Origin: Pieris napi
Taxonomy: Eukaryota; Arthropoda; Insecta; Lepidoptera; Pieridae
Direction: 5' to 3'
Assembly: GCF_905475465.1 (NCBI RefSeq)
Contig: NC_062252.1
Location: 7,874,001-7,938,000 of the forward strand
DNA length: 64,000 nt
Below the pieces are notes generated by a model. That model made no database searches. It was not told the DNA's origin and was given only the letters and a program-made list of their open reading frames with translations. Position numbers and translations under genes: made by a program. Positions within the stretch are counted from its first letter, which is position 1, and each line of letters begins with the position of its first letter. Shown here piece by piece: positions 1-11,376 of this stretch.

Positions 1-502
1 AACAAATGCTCCTCATTGTAATAAACCTTTATATAAAATAATATCAGCTTGTTAGTTTCCGAGGAATTTGTGGACAAACATACGCCATTAGCACAATACG
101 AAGCCTTAATAGATCGCTATACTCAAATATTTTAACCAACAGGTAAAAATAACCTCCACATTCGAAGTTGGTTTGGTATACGTTTTTATTATAACATAAC
201 CTACTTTATTAGAAAAATAATATAAAACAATACAAATGTATCAACTTTCATTACGCAAATAGCGTAACTACTTTGTTTTTCAATTGGAACCAACTTGCTC
301 ATGATTGCTTATTTTGCTTACATATAATATATGTATATGTTGAAGACCGTACCCACTAAAATGGATGTCCATGAGCTTGTTTACTTTCCTATCTTATAAA
401 AAATACGATAATTCCCAACCCTCTGAGGCATGGGACATACACGTAATAACATATAACATAACATAGTCATATGTTTTAAAGATAATATGAAAATAGTTCA
501 GA

Positions 503-791
503 GCAGTGTTGGCCTAGTGGCTTCAGCATGCGACTCTCATACCTGAGGTCGTAGGGTCGTTCCCCGGCTGTGCACCAATGGACTTTCTTTCTATGTGCGC
601 ATTGAACATTCGCTCGAAGGGTGAAGGAAAACATCGTGAGGAAACCGACATGTCTTAGATCCAAAAAGTCAACGGCGTGTGTCAGGCACTGGAGGCTGAT
701 CACCTACTTGCCTTTTAGATTTAAAAATGATCATGAAACAGATTCAGAAATCTGAGGCCCAGACCTAAAGAGGTTGTAGCGCCACTGATTT
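503..791 (+). mobile_element. tRNA-derived SINE, complete, with 17-bp target duplication
   Basis: The left end is tRNA-like: A-box-like tggcctagtggcttcagc and B-box-like gtcgtagggtcgttcccc. The body is shared with other copies (fragment cctgacacacgccgtcgac on the opposite strand). Flanking 17-bp direct repeats of tatgaaaatagttcaga lie at 486-502 and 792-808. A polymerase III-transcribed retroposon. Confidence 0.9.
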
Positions 792-957
792 TATGAAAAT
801 AGTTCAGATTTAAATGCCAAAACGAGATAATTATTATAATGTTTATATGTCTATTTTCAAACCTATACAAGCGAGATAAGTTCAAGGTAAATTTAAGTAC
901 AAGATTTTAAAATTACTTCCCCTAAATTTTTTATGTATAGCAAATTTATATAGTAGC

Positions 958-1127
958 AGTATTGGTGTCACTGCAACGTGAGACTTATCCCTGAGATCGT
1001 AGGTTTGATTCCCGTCTGTGCACCAAAGGTATTACTGCGCATTTAACACTTCACGCGGAAAGCTTTACACACCAACTTGCCTATTAGAAGACACATATTG
1101 ACACAGACACGTCTGAGGCCAAGATCT
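958..1127 (+). mobile_element. Degraded SINE copy, same family
   Basis: B-box-like gatcgtaggtttgattccc followed by tgtgcaccaaagg, then diverged SINE body with tctgaggcc near the end. The A-box half is poorly preserved. Confidence 0.6.
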
Positions 1128-1941
1128 GTAACTAGACTTTATGTTATTAAAGGGATTGTATTAATATGAAAACGTAAAACTTTAAAAGACATCAAAATGG
1201 TTTTATGTCGGGACGTTTAAATCAAAATTCGCATATCCAAGTAGAAATCGATTGGTTGAGGCGTCAAAGCGGCTCAGAGCTCCCAACTGAACGGATTTAC
1301 GACCTTACATTGGCTATGTACTGGCGATTTAACCTGCACGAAAAAAGAGCTTTGCAGTTAGTACAAATAACAAAACTTTCGCTTAAGCCGGAAACATAAA
1401 GCCACAGATTATTGAGTAAAATGTATGAAATTTAAATCTGGCTAAAATAGTCTCTTTATGAGCTTTTAACCGGGCGAGATACTTTCTTCGTTCAGTCTCC
1501 TTCCTATACATTGATAAATCGATATTTGGGCAGACTGGTGAATTAAAGTTCTTTTTTTTTTAAATTAATTAAAGCATGATCAATTATTTTAAAAATAGAA
1601 TAACTGTTGAGCCTTCAAATAATTACTAGTCTACACTTTATTTCTGATCTATGTGGTTTAAATATTTATGAATAATTAAAGCTTTAAATTAATTTTCAAC
1701 AAATATTTGATTAGACGCTTATATTAAAACAATAACCAGACATTCAAACTTTGCCTTTGATAATATTGACCTAATTCTCAAATATTAATTAGTAAATAGA
1801 ATCAAAAGTTTTAGAACTGAATTTGACAGGTATTTCAAAGTTTCAACTTCCTGACACTTGTTCAACCATAGAATTAAAAAAAATTAGCCACTCCCAAAAT
1901 TTGATTGCCAAATAACATTTATAAAGCATTATAATATAATA

Positions 1942-2283
1942 CTAGCTGACCGGGCAAACGTCGTTTTGCCGTGTATATCATTTATAATAAAAAAATAGGG
2001 GTTGATCGTAGAGGGGTGAAAGTTAGGGGTTGTATGAATTTTTTAATGCTGTATCATAAAAACAGAAAAAAATATCTAAAAATAAAATAAAAAAAATTTT
2101 AAGGGGTATTATTATTATTTATTTATTTTTTGGACTACCCTTAACATTTAGGGGGATGAAAAATAGATGTTGTCCGATTCTCAGACATACCCAGTATGCA
2201 CACAAAATTTCATGAGAATCGGTCGAGCCGTTTCGGAGGAGTTTAACCACAAACACCGCGACAAGAGAATTTTATACATTAGA
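1942..2283 (-). mobile_element. Non-autonomous Helitron
   Basis: Read on the minus strand it starts TC (tctaatgtataaaattctct) and ends with hairpin GGCAAA-acgacg-TTTGCC, then cggtcagCTAG, inserted before T. TC...hairpin...CTRR ends without inverted repeats are Helitron hallmarks. Rolling-circle transposon relic without coding capacity. Confidence 0.75.
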
Positions 2284-5200
2284 TTTATTGTTTTCCCTAA
2301 TAAAACCCTATTCCTAGATTATAGGGATAATTTGTGTTTTAATTTTAATATGTTTTAATTTTAATATGTTTTAATAAATTTAATAATTTTAATGTGTTTG
2401 TCTAGGGAGACAAACACATAAAGTCAATTTCGTAGTGTGTTTTACGGCGGTGAGTAAAACTTGGTATAGGTTCTAAAAGGCTATAAACAACTTTTTATCA
2501 GCTATCACCTGCCAGAAATTGCTCAATTTTAGTGGTGATGTTTCGCTTCCTGTCATAGGGGTGTCACTTGTCAGAATACGCGTTAATTTTATTTGTATTT
2601 ATGAAGTTTCGCAGTTTTTCCATATTCTTTTGTTTATGCATAATAAAATTAAGGAAATTGATAGTTTGGTCTCTTACCCTACCTTACGACCAATAAATAA
2701 ACTATAAAAACGCGTTTGTCATTGCAGGATAGTGATGTTTTGATTGAAGGAATAATTATTATTGCTTGTATTGAATATAAATTGTATACAATTTTTTTTA
2801 GCTTTGTGTAAATTATACAACGTTTAATACTTCATCAAGAAAATGTATGGTTGCTATAGATGAATTTAAATTGCGTTCATATTAACTTTTTGAACAATAA
2901 TGTGTTATAAGCTGTTATTTAAAAAAACATTATTTAAAAATATGGAATTAGATTAAGAAGGATTTTAGTCTACCAAAAAATCGAATAAGGCCAGGCTATA
3001 CGCATATTCAAAATTGTCACTAACTAGCCTACCTGACCGAATCGAAAGCTATTTCAAAAACGATTTATCAAAGTCATGCACACATACACACTTCGACCTA
3101 CTCATTCACGACACACATTGTAACTGTTTATTACTAACGATTCAATTCATGCACAATGCGATTTAAACTAGGCACATAAACCGGGAATACAACCACATGA
3201 CACCACAACGGTCATAATAAAATTTACCCTAATCCCAAAGCCGGGATTAATGGCTCGCAAAATTAAATTCGCACCATTCTGGAATAATTGAAATTGAAAC
3301 TTATTACGATTGCACAGTGTTTGTTTTTAAATGATCCAAATTGTACGGTAGTCGAATTTGAAATGGTCTAACAAGGATCAATGATGGGGCCTTATTAATA
3401 GTGGACGAAATTTTATTTGAATGTAAGTCTTGTGTTAAAGAAATAAAGTTGATGTTTGTTTAGGTGTTGTATTACGTGTAATTACAATGTTATGAAAGTC
3501 GCGAGGGATTAATAAAATTGTGGATTTTGTAAGATGGTTAAATTATACAGTTGGAGACAGCTGAAAAGTGTCGTGTTACTGTGGGGAGTACATGGGAATC
3601 TCCCACACAACTAAATGCAATTAAAAACTCTACTATACTCTTACATCAAAGGCCGGCAACGCACCTACTAAAATGGATGTATATGGTCTGCGGTGACTGC
3701 CCTTTTATTCTATTTAAAAAAACCTAACTAGTAAAATATCCAAGTCTCTTAACGCTTTTTACCGTAAAAAGATGTGAGATCCATGCCATAGTCTACGTCG
3801 GTTACGTTGATACTAAGTTGGTTAATTTTATTAAATTCTTACTTAAAGGAAGTTCTGTCGTAAGATATTACGTAAATAGCTAACCTAAGATCTTATAGTG
3901 ACAATATCAATATAAAAAATCTTTTATGTTTTAAAGAAATACACTGACTTGGCTGTTTACAATCCCTGCTTGGTAAAATTCTGGCTTCTAATTTTATCCA
4001 CAACGAAGGTTTAGGGGGTCGATATGGCCTGTTTCGAGAAAAGGAAGGTACGGCCTTGCCGTTTTGTTGCTCGTCTATCAAAATCTGTTTTTTTTTTAAT
4101 TACTATAGTTAGCATCTTCTGCGGTAGAGAAGAAAGAGTAGTCAAAAACGTAAACAACGATCTTACAGGTCTGAAGCGGCAGTCAGGAGATCAGTGATGA
4201 TTAATTTGTTACATCAAGAGAAGTTTTACATTATAAATAGTTATTTTTATTGAACTGTTCAAATGTGTAGTTTTGGTCTTTGCCACGAGATGGCGCCGGC
4301 GTACCGAATAATTATTTAAATAAATAAATTGTGGGAAAATGTTCTAACGATTTTTTCAAAACAGGAATTTTCATTACGATGATTTTCTTTTTAATCTATG
4401 TGTTTACTCTTCTATACTTGCTTTATATTATTGTTGAATATTTTTATTATAGCGTTACCTTGTTTGATTGTAATTTTAAATTAAAAAAGGAAGAGTGTTA
4501 ATTCAAATGTGTTTTTTATGTGTGTTGGCTGATAACTTCGTCTTTTATGAGCTGATTTTAATTATTATTTTTCTATTGTAAAGGAGATATCCCAATTATG
4601 GTATGGATCCGATGATGGTATCGCAAACAAATCATTTTTTTATCCCTATAGTTACTTGGAACAGGTCGCTAGTCTGTTCTTATTCATATAAATTCTCAAT
4701 AATGGACTAAAATAATAAATAGCTAACTGAACTAATAACCCCTCTAACATTAAACAAGTACATCAATAAATAATTAAACAACACCTATTATCAAAAGCCT
4801 TTAAAATACAAAATTCTCGTTTCAAATAATTACCCCATCCCTTTATGCCTCGTAAATTGTTTTCGACCCTTTCTAACAAGAAATGGACAATAATAAATCA
4901 TTTTTATCGCCCCCTCTGAGGGGTTAGAGAGAGGCCGCACTGCGATTTCTCCCGCAAGTAAACCGCAAACGCGTTCAATACTAACACGTCGACTTAGGAC
5001 TAAACTCTAGGGACAGGAACTGTGACTTCCATATACTAATATTTAAAATAAAATTAAGTTTTTAATATACTGGAGTTATACTAGGGCTAAGGATAAGATT
5101 AACTTAGCATGATTTAGAGTCTGACTTGTCAAACGTACAAAATGTACTGGATTTTGACTAGTTGTTCTTAGTCTTATATTTAAATATTATTTGGTTTAAT

Positions 5201-6248
5201 TTTACTATTACTATCAATATTTATTCAATACTTATAATAAACAGTTTAATTATACTGTATTATTCATATTTATTAAAGTTGTAAGTGTTTTTATCGCTAA
5301 CAAACGATCTCAGGTAACTTAAGGTTGAAACAAAGAGAAAAAGAAATACTAAGGGTAAAGTGTAAAACGTGACTATATTAACAATAATAAGCACTTAAAG
5401 GTTAGGTTCTTGAATCACAATTCACAATGAAGTAAGGCAATTCAAATTTATGAAAACAGTAAAAGAGACAATAAGAGCTTGCCAAAGCAAAAATACAAAC
5501 ATAAAATGTTTAATGTGACCAGCACTTAACATAACATACACGAAGAGATAAAAAAAAAATATATAAATACAATTGGAAAGGTCAATCGATTTCAAATTTC
5601 GAGGATATCCAAACCTAGCTCGTTTATCAGAATACTCAATCTGGATATCGGTGATAATAAAGGACATGAAAAAGAACTTGCTCAATTGATAAACCAACTA
5701 AACAATATAGATGTTCTAATATTGGTCCCATGGTCCATTAAGAGGTACTGACTTTTCACGATTCGATTGGATCCAACCGCCGCAGTTAGAACCTGCAATG
5801 CGGTCCAAGCCTTCAGGTGTTTTCGAGAGGTTGAAAATCGGCTCGATGTTATCGATACAAAATGCAGTTTCGCGTGCATAGTGTTGTTATCAATAGATTG
5901 ATTTATCGATTTGCTTTGCGGAAAGTGATTTTTATGTATCGCATAAATCGTCTTTTTGATACGTTTTTTAAGTTTTATAAATTTATTTTAAAATAATTTT
6001 AGTAATCCATTTATCTAACTTCTGGTAAACACACTTAGAGACTGTAAGTAGTTTTATTTTTAGTGGACACTTTCTTATGTTAAATTTCCTTAAGTAAATT
6101 AGGTTAGACTTAAATTACTTATTAGTGTTAAATTAGGCTAGATCATAATGTTCCATGGTGTCTCAGTGAAGAATAATAATACAAAAACAAATTGTAACTC
6201 GTAATTCCACAGATTAGAGACAAACAGTAAAATTTAAATCAGTACAAC
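2284..6248. other. Intergenic, no recognised gene
   Basis: AT-rich sequence with no convincing exon. A short LINE 3' piece (aaggccggcaacgcac) lies near 3650. A GC-rich patch at about 4910-5030 (accgcaaacgcgttc) could be an untranslated exon or promoter of Cirl, but nothing proves it. Confidence 0.5.
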
Positions 6249-6629
6249 AACCTATTTGGGTCTGGGCCTCAGATTTCTGAATCTGTTCCATGATCATTTG
6301 TTAATCTAATAGTCACGAGATCAGCTGTGTCCGACACATGTCGATTTTTGGATGTCAAACACCTCTTTCACTCGCCCCAAAAGATGGGCTCACGGGGTTT
6401 GCCAGTCTTATATTCGACATAGAGATCTCATTCACGATCTGCGGTTCCGAGCTACTCGAGATCGAGACTCCAGCCTTGAACCGGCCAGTCTACGGTCATC
6501 ATACAAACTTCTCCCTCAATCGCCTCATCCTTCTGCAGCATTAGATGCTCACAGAAGGAGACCATTGCACTCCTGTCCTCCTCACTTCCTAGCATAGCTA
6601 CGCTGAAGCCACTAGGCCAACACTCTGTT
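6249..6629 (-). mobile_element. Chimeric SINE-flanked unit
   Basis: The left edge carries the SINE 3' body (ctgggcctcagatttctga) and the right edge the SINE tRNA-like head (gaagccactaggccaacact). About 210 bp in the middle (roughly 6355-6575) does not match other SINE copies and is GC-richer. Confidence 0.55.
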
Positions 6630-6893
6630 ATTTAACAGGTGTAAAATCAAGTATTTATCCTATTATAATCTGCTCATCTCTAAATAATAATAATAATAAT
6701 AATTTATTTAATTAATAATAATTATAAACTTGACAATAAGCTTAAAGCTATGTATTATACTGAGAGACTGGTGCTTGAAAAAGGTTGGGAAAACCTGTTA
6801 TTACAAGTCACCAGTCCCTCTTGAACATAGTGGCAAAAAATATTGCCAATACAAGTTTTTTTTTTTAATCGAACGAACATAAATAATTTATAA

Positions 6894-7020
6894 ATATATA
6901 TATATATATATATGTATATAAAAAATTGAAGCATTCATGCAAACAATAGCATTTGTGAGTGTGTGTGTGTGAGAGAGAGAGTGTACGGGTCAGTGTGAGT
7001 GCGTGTGCGTATGTGAGTGA
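6894..7020. repeat. Microsatellites: AT run, then TG/GA run
   Basis: A (ta)n stretch around 6895-6914, then (tg)n with gagagaga and gtgtgagtgcgtgtgcg between 6957 and 7015. Confidence 0.85.
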
Positions 7021-7359
7021 GCTAAATTATAAATCAAATACACTATACAATTTAAATAATCACCAATTATAAATCTATTAGATACTCGTCGTAAAATATT
7101 AACCATTTAATTGTTCTGCATTTAATACGATGACATATGACATTATTTATTTATGGACAGAGAAACAGACGCGATCCGTAATTATACCAATTAATATCGT
7201 GTATCGGATTTGTATCGAACATCTGTCGCTCATAATTGTCGATATATTATTCATTGCGACCCATCACTAATCTATCGTGTCTTTTTCCTTGTATTTATGT
7301 TGTTCGTAATCTACAGGTTAATATTTGAAAAACATTTCTCGATGTATTATTTACCCATA

Positions 7360-7412
7360 AACCAAGCTTCATCAGCTTAGCATGGGACTAGGTCAATTGG
7401 TGTGAATTATCT
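7360..7412 (+). mobile_element. 3' fragment of the second SINE family
   Basis: accaagcttcatcagcttag followed by catgggactaggtcaattgg matches the 3' ends of the copies at 61795 and 45228. Confidence 0.7.
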
Positions 7413-7439
7413 TTAAAAAAAAGAAAAAAATTTATATAG

Positions 7440-7640
7440 GCAGGAGGTGGATGGTATGGACACTCACATTGCCTCGCTAGAATGTGCGTTGTCGGCCTTT
7501 TAAGAATTCGGATCTTTTCTTAAAGGAACTTTAGTCGAATTGCTTCGGAAATACTTCAGTGGGTAGCCAGGTAGGCAGGTAGGTAGGTATGTTCCACGCG
7601 GCGGTGCGCGGTACCAGACTTAAAGAATATTGAGTTGTGG
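7440..7640 (-). mobile_element. LINE 3'-end fragment (minus strand)
   Basis: The minus strand reads the tail of a retrotransposon protein (fragments matching the PNQFDLG.FKKRAYQFLK end at 13520-13712), then the ggccgacaacgcac 3' UTR. Heavily diverged. Confidence 0.6.
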
Positions 7641-8436
7641 AACGACCACTATATTCAAAGATGTGTGTGTGTCAGGGACAAAAGGCAGACCTACCTATTA
7701 AGAAAATATCAGGAATCAGATACAGAATTCTGACCAGTGTTGTAGCGGTTTTTTTTTAATTATGTTGATTGATATACTATACATTTTTCAAATATCCTCC
7801 CTTATACAACGGATAAAGACCCTTACCCCAAGGTGCATTATTAGGCTTCATTTTGAAGTATGACGTAGCGAAAATAAACCATACGTCATTAATACGACTA
7901 GATTTATTATTATTTTACCCATTTTCAACTCGTTCTGACACGACGCAAACAAATGACATCTGTTTAAAAAAACAAAAGAGATTTTTTTTTAAATTATTAT
8001 TCCAACCAGTGTTAATTATTTTCTTTCCGAGGACAAGGTATGGCTTTGACACTTTATTGAACCATCCTAGTAATATATACCACCTATTTAGATTTACCGA
8101 ATATACACACAACATTTTTTTAAATTATTACTATGCCTGCCAGTATTTATTATTTTTCTTTCCAAGGAGAATGTTTCACGTTGTCTTTATTTATTGAATA
8201 CCCATCGTAAAAATAGATTATGACATATTCAGACCTACCAAATATTCACAAAAAAATTAAAACAATTAGGAGGAGTTTCACTACGCGATAATTTTATGGT
8301 TAACGTATATAGCCCAGATGATTGCCAGCAACACAAGCCATGAAAATAACAGACTCAAATATAACAGTCTTTTCTCCAACTTCGATTTTGTTCCCTTTGG
8401 AGTAGAAACTGTTGGGCCGTGGGGTTCAAATGGCAC

Positions 8437-8600
8437 AAGCGCTAATTAAAGATTTAAGTTGCCGCCTGGTAGATAGTACCGGTGACCCCAGAGCTGGTGC
8501 TTTCCTCGAATAAGCATCGCAATACAGTGAGGAAATGCTGCCAGCGTTAAATACACTGCCACAGCGACTAAACTTATTATTTTTTTAAAAATTTTTTTTT
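8437..8600 (+). mobile_element. LINE ORF2 C-terminal tail fragment
   Basis: The + strand reads QALIKDLSCRLVDSTGDPRAG, a stop, then a tail typical of lepidopteran LINE 3' ends (caatacagtgaggaaatgct). The same family recurs at 16483 and 36290. Confidence 0.65.
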
Positions 8601-9239
8601 TTTTTTTATTATTTTTATTATTACTATACTTAGTATAGTGGGGTTAGAAAATTGTAAATACTGTATATTTGATTGTTATATAAACAGTACATATTAAAAA
8701 AGTTTATCTTTCATAAGGTAGAAATATTCTTTAGTAAATGAAATCATATTTCAGTGTAAAAAAGCTTGCCACAGTACAAGAAGCACATACAGTAATAATT
8801 TCACTTTGAACTGCACGTAAAAATTAATTAATAGTACAACGGAAGAGCCGACAATTTGATCTTCGCATTTTTCGAACAAATGTTTTCTAACATGGAATAA
8901 AACTGTAAGGTATTCCACAGGTATTTAAATTAAGTAAACAAATTTATTTGTTATGGGTTTAACATAAAGTTTCAAATCTAGTAGTTGTTGCAATAACTAT
9001 GCTTTCATCACAAATATAGTTTCTGTTTAATGTGTCACTAAATAATTTTTATTTAATTTATTTTGAATTATTAACAATCCACTGGTTTTATAAATATTAT
9101 GTAAAAATTTAAATTTAGCAAAAACGGATGAGACCTTATAAGAAGAACCTTATTTAGTAATAAAGAATGTACTAATGATGTATTGGTTGAGGTGTGTGTA
9201 TGTGTGTGAATGTGTGATGTGTAAGTCAACTCCTATACT

Positions 9240-9480
9240 CAATTCTTTTCAATCCGAAAACCCCTTCTTATCTCAAAAATCACTTTAAATTCTTAGGTCC
9301 TTCTAACTACATGTTACGCTCTTCTAATAGATGTTTATTGGAAATTCCATCTCACACTTCATCCTTCTTAGGCAATTCATTCACGATCTCCGCCATTAAG
9401 TTGTGGAATACGCTGCCCGACTCCGTACGATTGGCTACCTCTCCGTCATCTTTTAAAACTCTTCTGTAGGTATAATCATT
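9240..9480 (+). mobile_element. LINE ORF2 C-terminal fragment
   Basis: The + strand reads CLLEIPSHTSSF, FTISAIKLWNTLPDSVR and SSFKTLL. The LWN.LP..VR signature is the usual end of Jockey/CR1-type reverse transcriptase ORFs. Confidence 0.65.
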
Positions 9481-9612
9481 TCTTAACCTTATCCTATCCT
9501 GATCAATCGTGACTTGTATAAATCTTATGTTTCCTTTTACATCACTATTTGCTGTCCATGTATTTGTAAGATTAGCTTTTAAGTTTTTAGTCTGTTGTTA
9601 ATATATTTTTTT

Positions 9613-9661
9613 TTGTATTACTTTAGATTAAGGTATAGTACCTTAATCTAAAGTAATACAA
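9613..9661. repeat. Perfect 49-bp snap-back palindrome
   Basis: Two 23-nt arms (ttgtattactttagattaag.. and its exact complement) around a 3-nt loop (tag). It lies just 3' of a LINE tail fragment. Confidence 0.95.
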
Positions 9662-9756
9662 GTTATAGTATTATATATATATATATATTTTTTATATAAC
9701 ATTTGTTTCTGCACTTCTCGCACGAATCATGTTTCTTTTTTTTTAGTTTTTCTTTA

Positions 9757-9880
9757 ACTAGGGTTGCCTGGAAGAGATCGCTTATTAGCGATAAGGCCGC
9801 CCGTTGCATCCCTTATAATTTTTTTTTGTATTGTGTTTGATTTATTGTTTTTTTGCAACGAAGTGTTAATAAATAAATAA
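9757..9880 (+). mobile_element. Retroposon 3'-end fragment (gttgcctggaagagatcg family)
   Basis: Shares gttgcctggaaga.atcg and agcgataaggccgc with 14380-14480; the copy ends in a taaa-repeat tail (aataaataaataaataa). A common lepidopteran retroposon 3' end. Confidence 0.6.
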
Positions 9881-11186
9881 ATAAATAAGTGTGCGTTTTG
9901 AGTAATTTTAAAAATCCATTCGATTTGCGTATCTTCTTCGAAAATACGCGTCTGGATAATATAGAATAAGTTACACATACATATTTTACGTTTATATAAC
10001 CATAACTTCAAGCCCTTGAAGTTCCGGCCGATATTATTTTTTGAAAATAAAAAATCCATGACATTAAACTCATCGTGTATCTGACAGACAGGCTCATCTA
10101 CGTGCCTATACACACTATTGAAATACATGAATACAGACTCATATCGTCTGTCCTTAATAAACTTAAAGTCAATACCGCAAATAACTTCATCATCAACCCT
10201 ATTTAACCATTGTACCATGTCCTAGGTCTAACGATGCGGCAACAATATCGGATTGGTTTAATTGGATTTATTTGCGGTTGTGAGTTGTTTTTCGGTCTGC
10301 GGCCGGCAATTGAAAGGGCAATACGATATATCTTTGACAACTAATTACCTGCCTATGAGAATAGTTTTGTGAAATATTGCTTTGCCCTATTACTAATTAA
10401 CGAATACAGATCAATTAAAAGAGGATAACACAAGGATACGAAAGGGAATGAATGAGTGAATGAATGAGATCGGGTTAAGTAGGCCTTGCCATACCTGGAC
10501 CAAATCCAGGAGGTACTGGAGTTAAAAGTACCCATATCCAACGAGCATGTCATGAAAATGGATGACGCGAAGAGATTAGGACCGTAGCAAGAGATCCTTT
10601 CGGGAAGGAGTGAATATAAATTAACTAAATTTAATTTATACGAAATTTTACAATGTCCTTTATGAGGTCAAAGGTCAATTCCATGTTTTTGTTAAGGCGA
10701 GTTTATTTTGTCAAATGCCTTTTATAATCTGTATCAAGAAAAAATATTGTTTTGACTGTCTCTTTTCATCACAGCGTAAATATAATTTGACAGTAAGAGA
10801 CGGAAGATTTAAGTGTATCTGACTGATTATTTAGGGTATTTAAAAAAAAAATTAAATTAGCGAAGAAATACATTTTTGCCAAAACCCTCCATCTTTTAGT
10901 CGATACCAACTCCGGGAAATAACTACAGATAATGCAACTTTTTCTACAGCTGTGATACTTTTTGACATTCAACACCTTTTGTCTTCAGTCACCGTGACCA
11001 CGCACGCTGTAAAGCACGCGAAACGTCGGATAAATTTAAAATTATGTTAAATAATTGTAAATGTATAATAATACATAACTTTAATCCGGTTAAAAAGTTT
11101 TTTCTTTAAATACATTTTTCGCTTTTTTTTGTTAATTATATTTCCGTATAAACTTATTTTAACAACGAAATCTTCCTTTTTTACAG

Positions 11187-11376
11187 AACCACGCTACGAA
11201 ACTGCATATGCATGCGAGGGGAAGACGTTAAAAATAGGGTGTGGCGAGGGTTCCGTGATCCACCTGATACGAGCAAATTATGGACGCTTCTCGATAACCA
11301 TCTGCAACGACCATGGCAACACTGATTGGAGCGTCAACTGCATGTCAACGAGGAGTTTACGGGTCTTACATAGCAG
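11187..11376 (+). CDS. Cirl: Cirl exon: SUEL lectin domain, first part
   Basis: The exon follows a pyrimidine-rich acceptor (ttttttacag) and ends before gtaaca. It starts at codon position 2 and ends after two bases of an Arg codon. It encodes the start of the rhamnose/galactose-binding lectin domain: YETAYACEGKTLKI, then the NYGRFSITICNDHG core and NCMSTRSLRVLHSR. Cysteine spacing fits the SUEL family. No signal peptide precedes it in frame, so the upstream exon is missing. Confidence 0.93.

Noticed and set aside
1205..1399. 64-codon ORF (start MSGRLNQNSHIQ)
   Set aside because: Composition looks protein-like, but I recognise no family, it has no supporting splice or neighbour context, and 64 codons can occur by chance.
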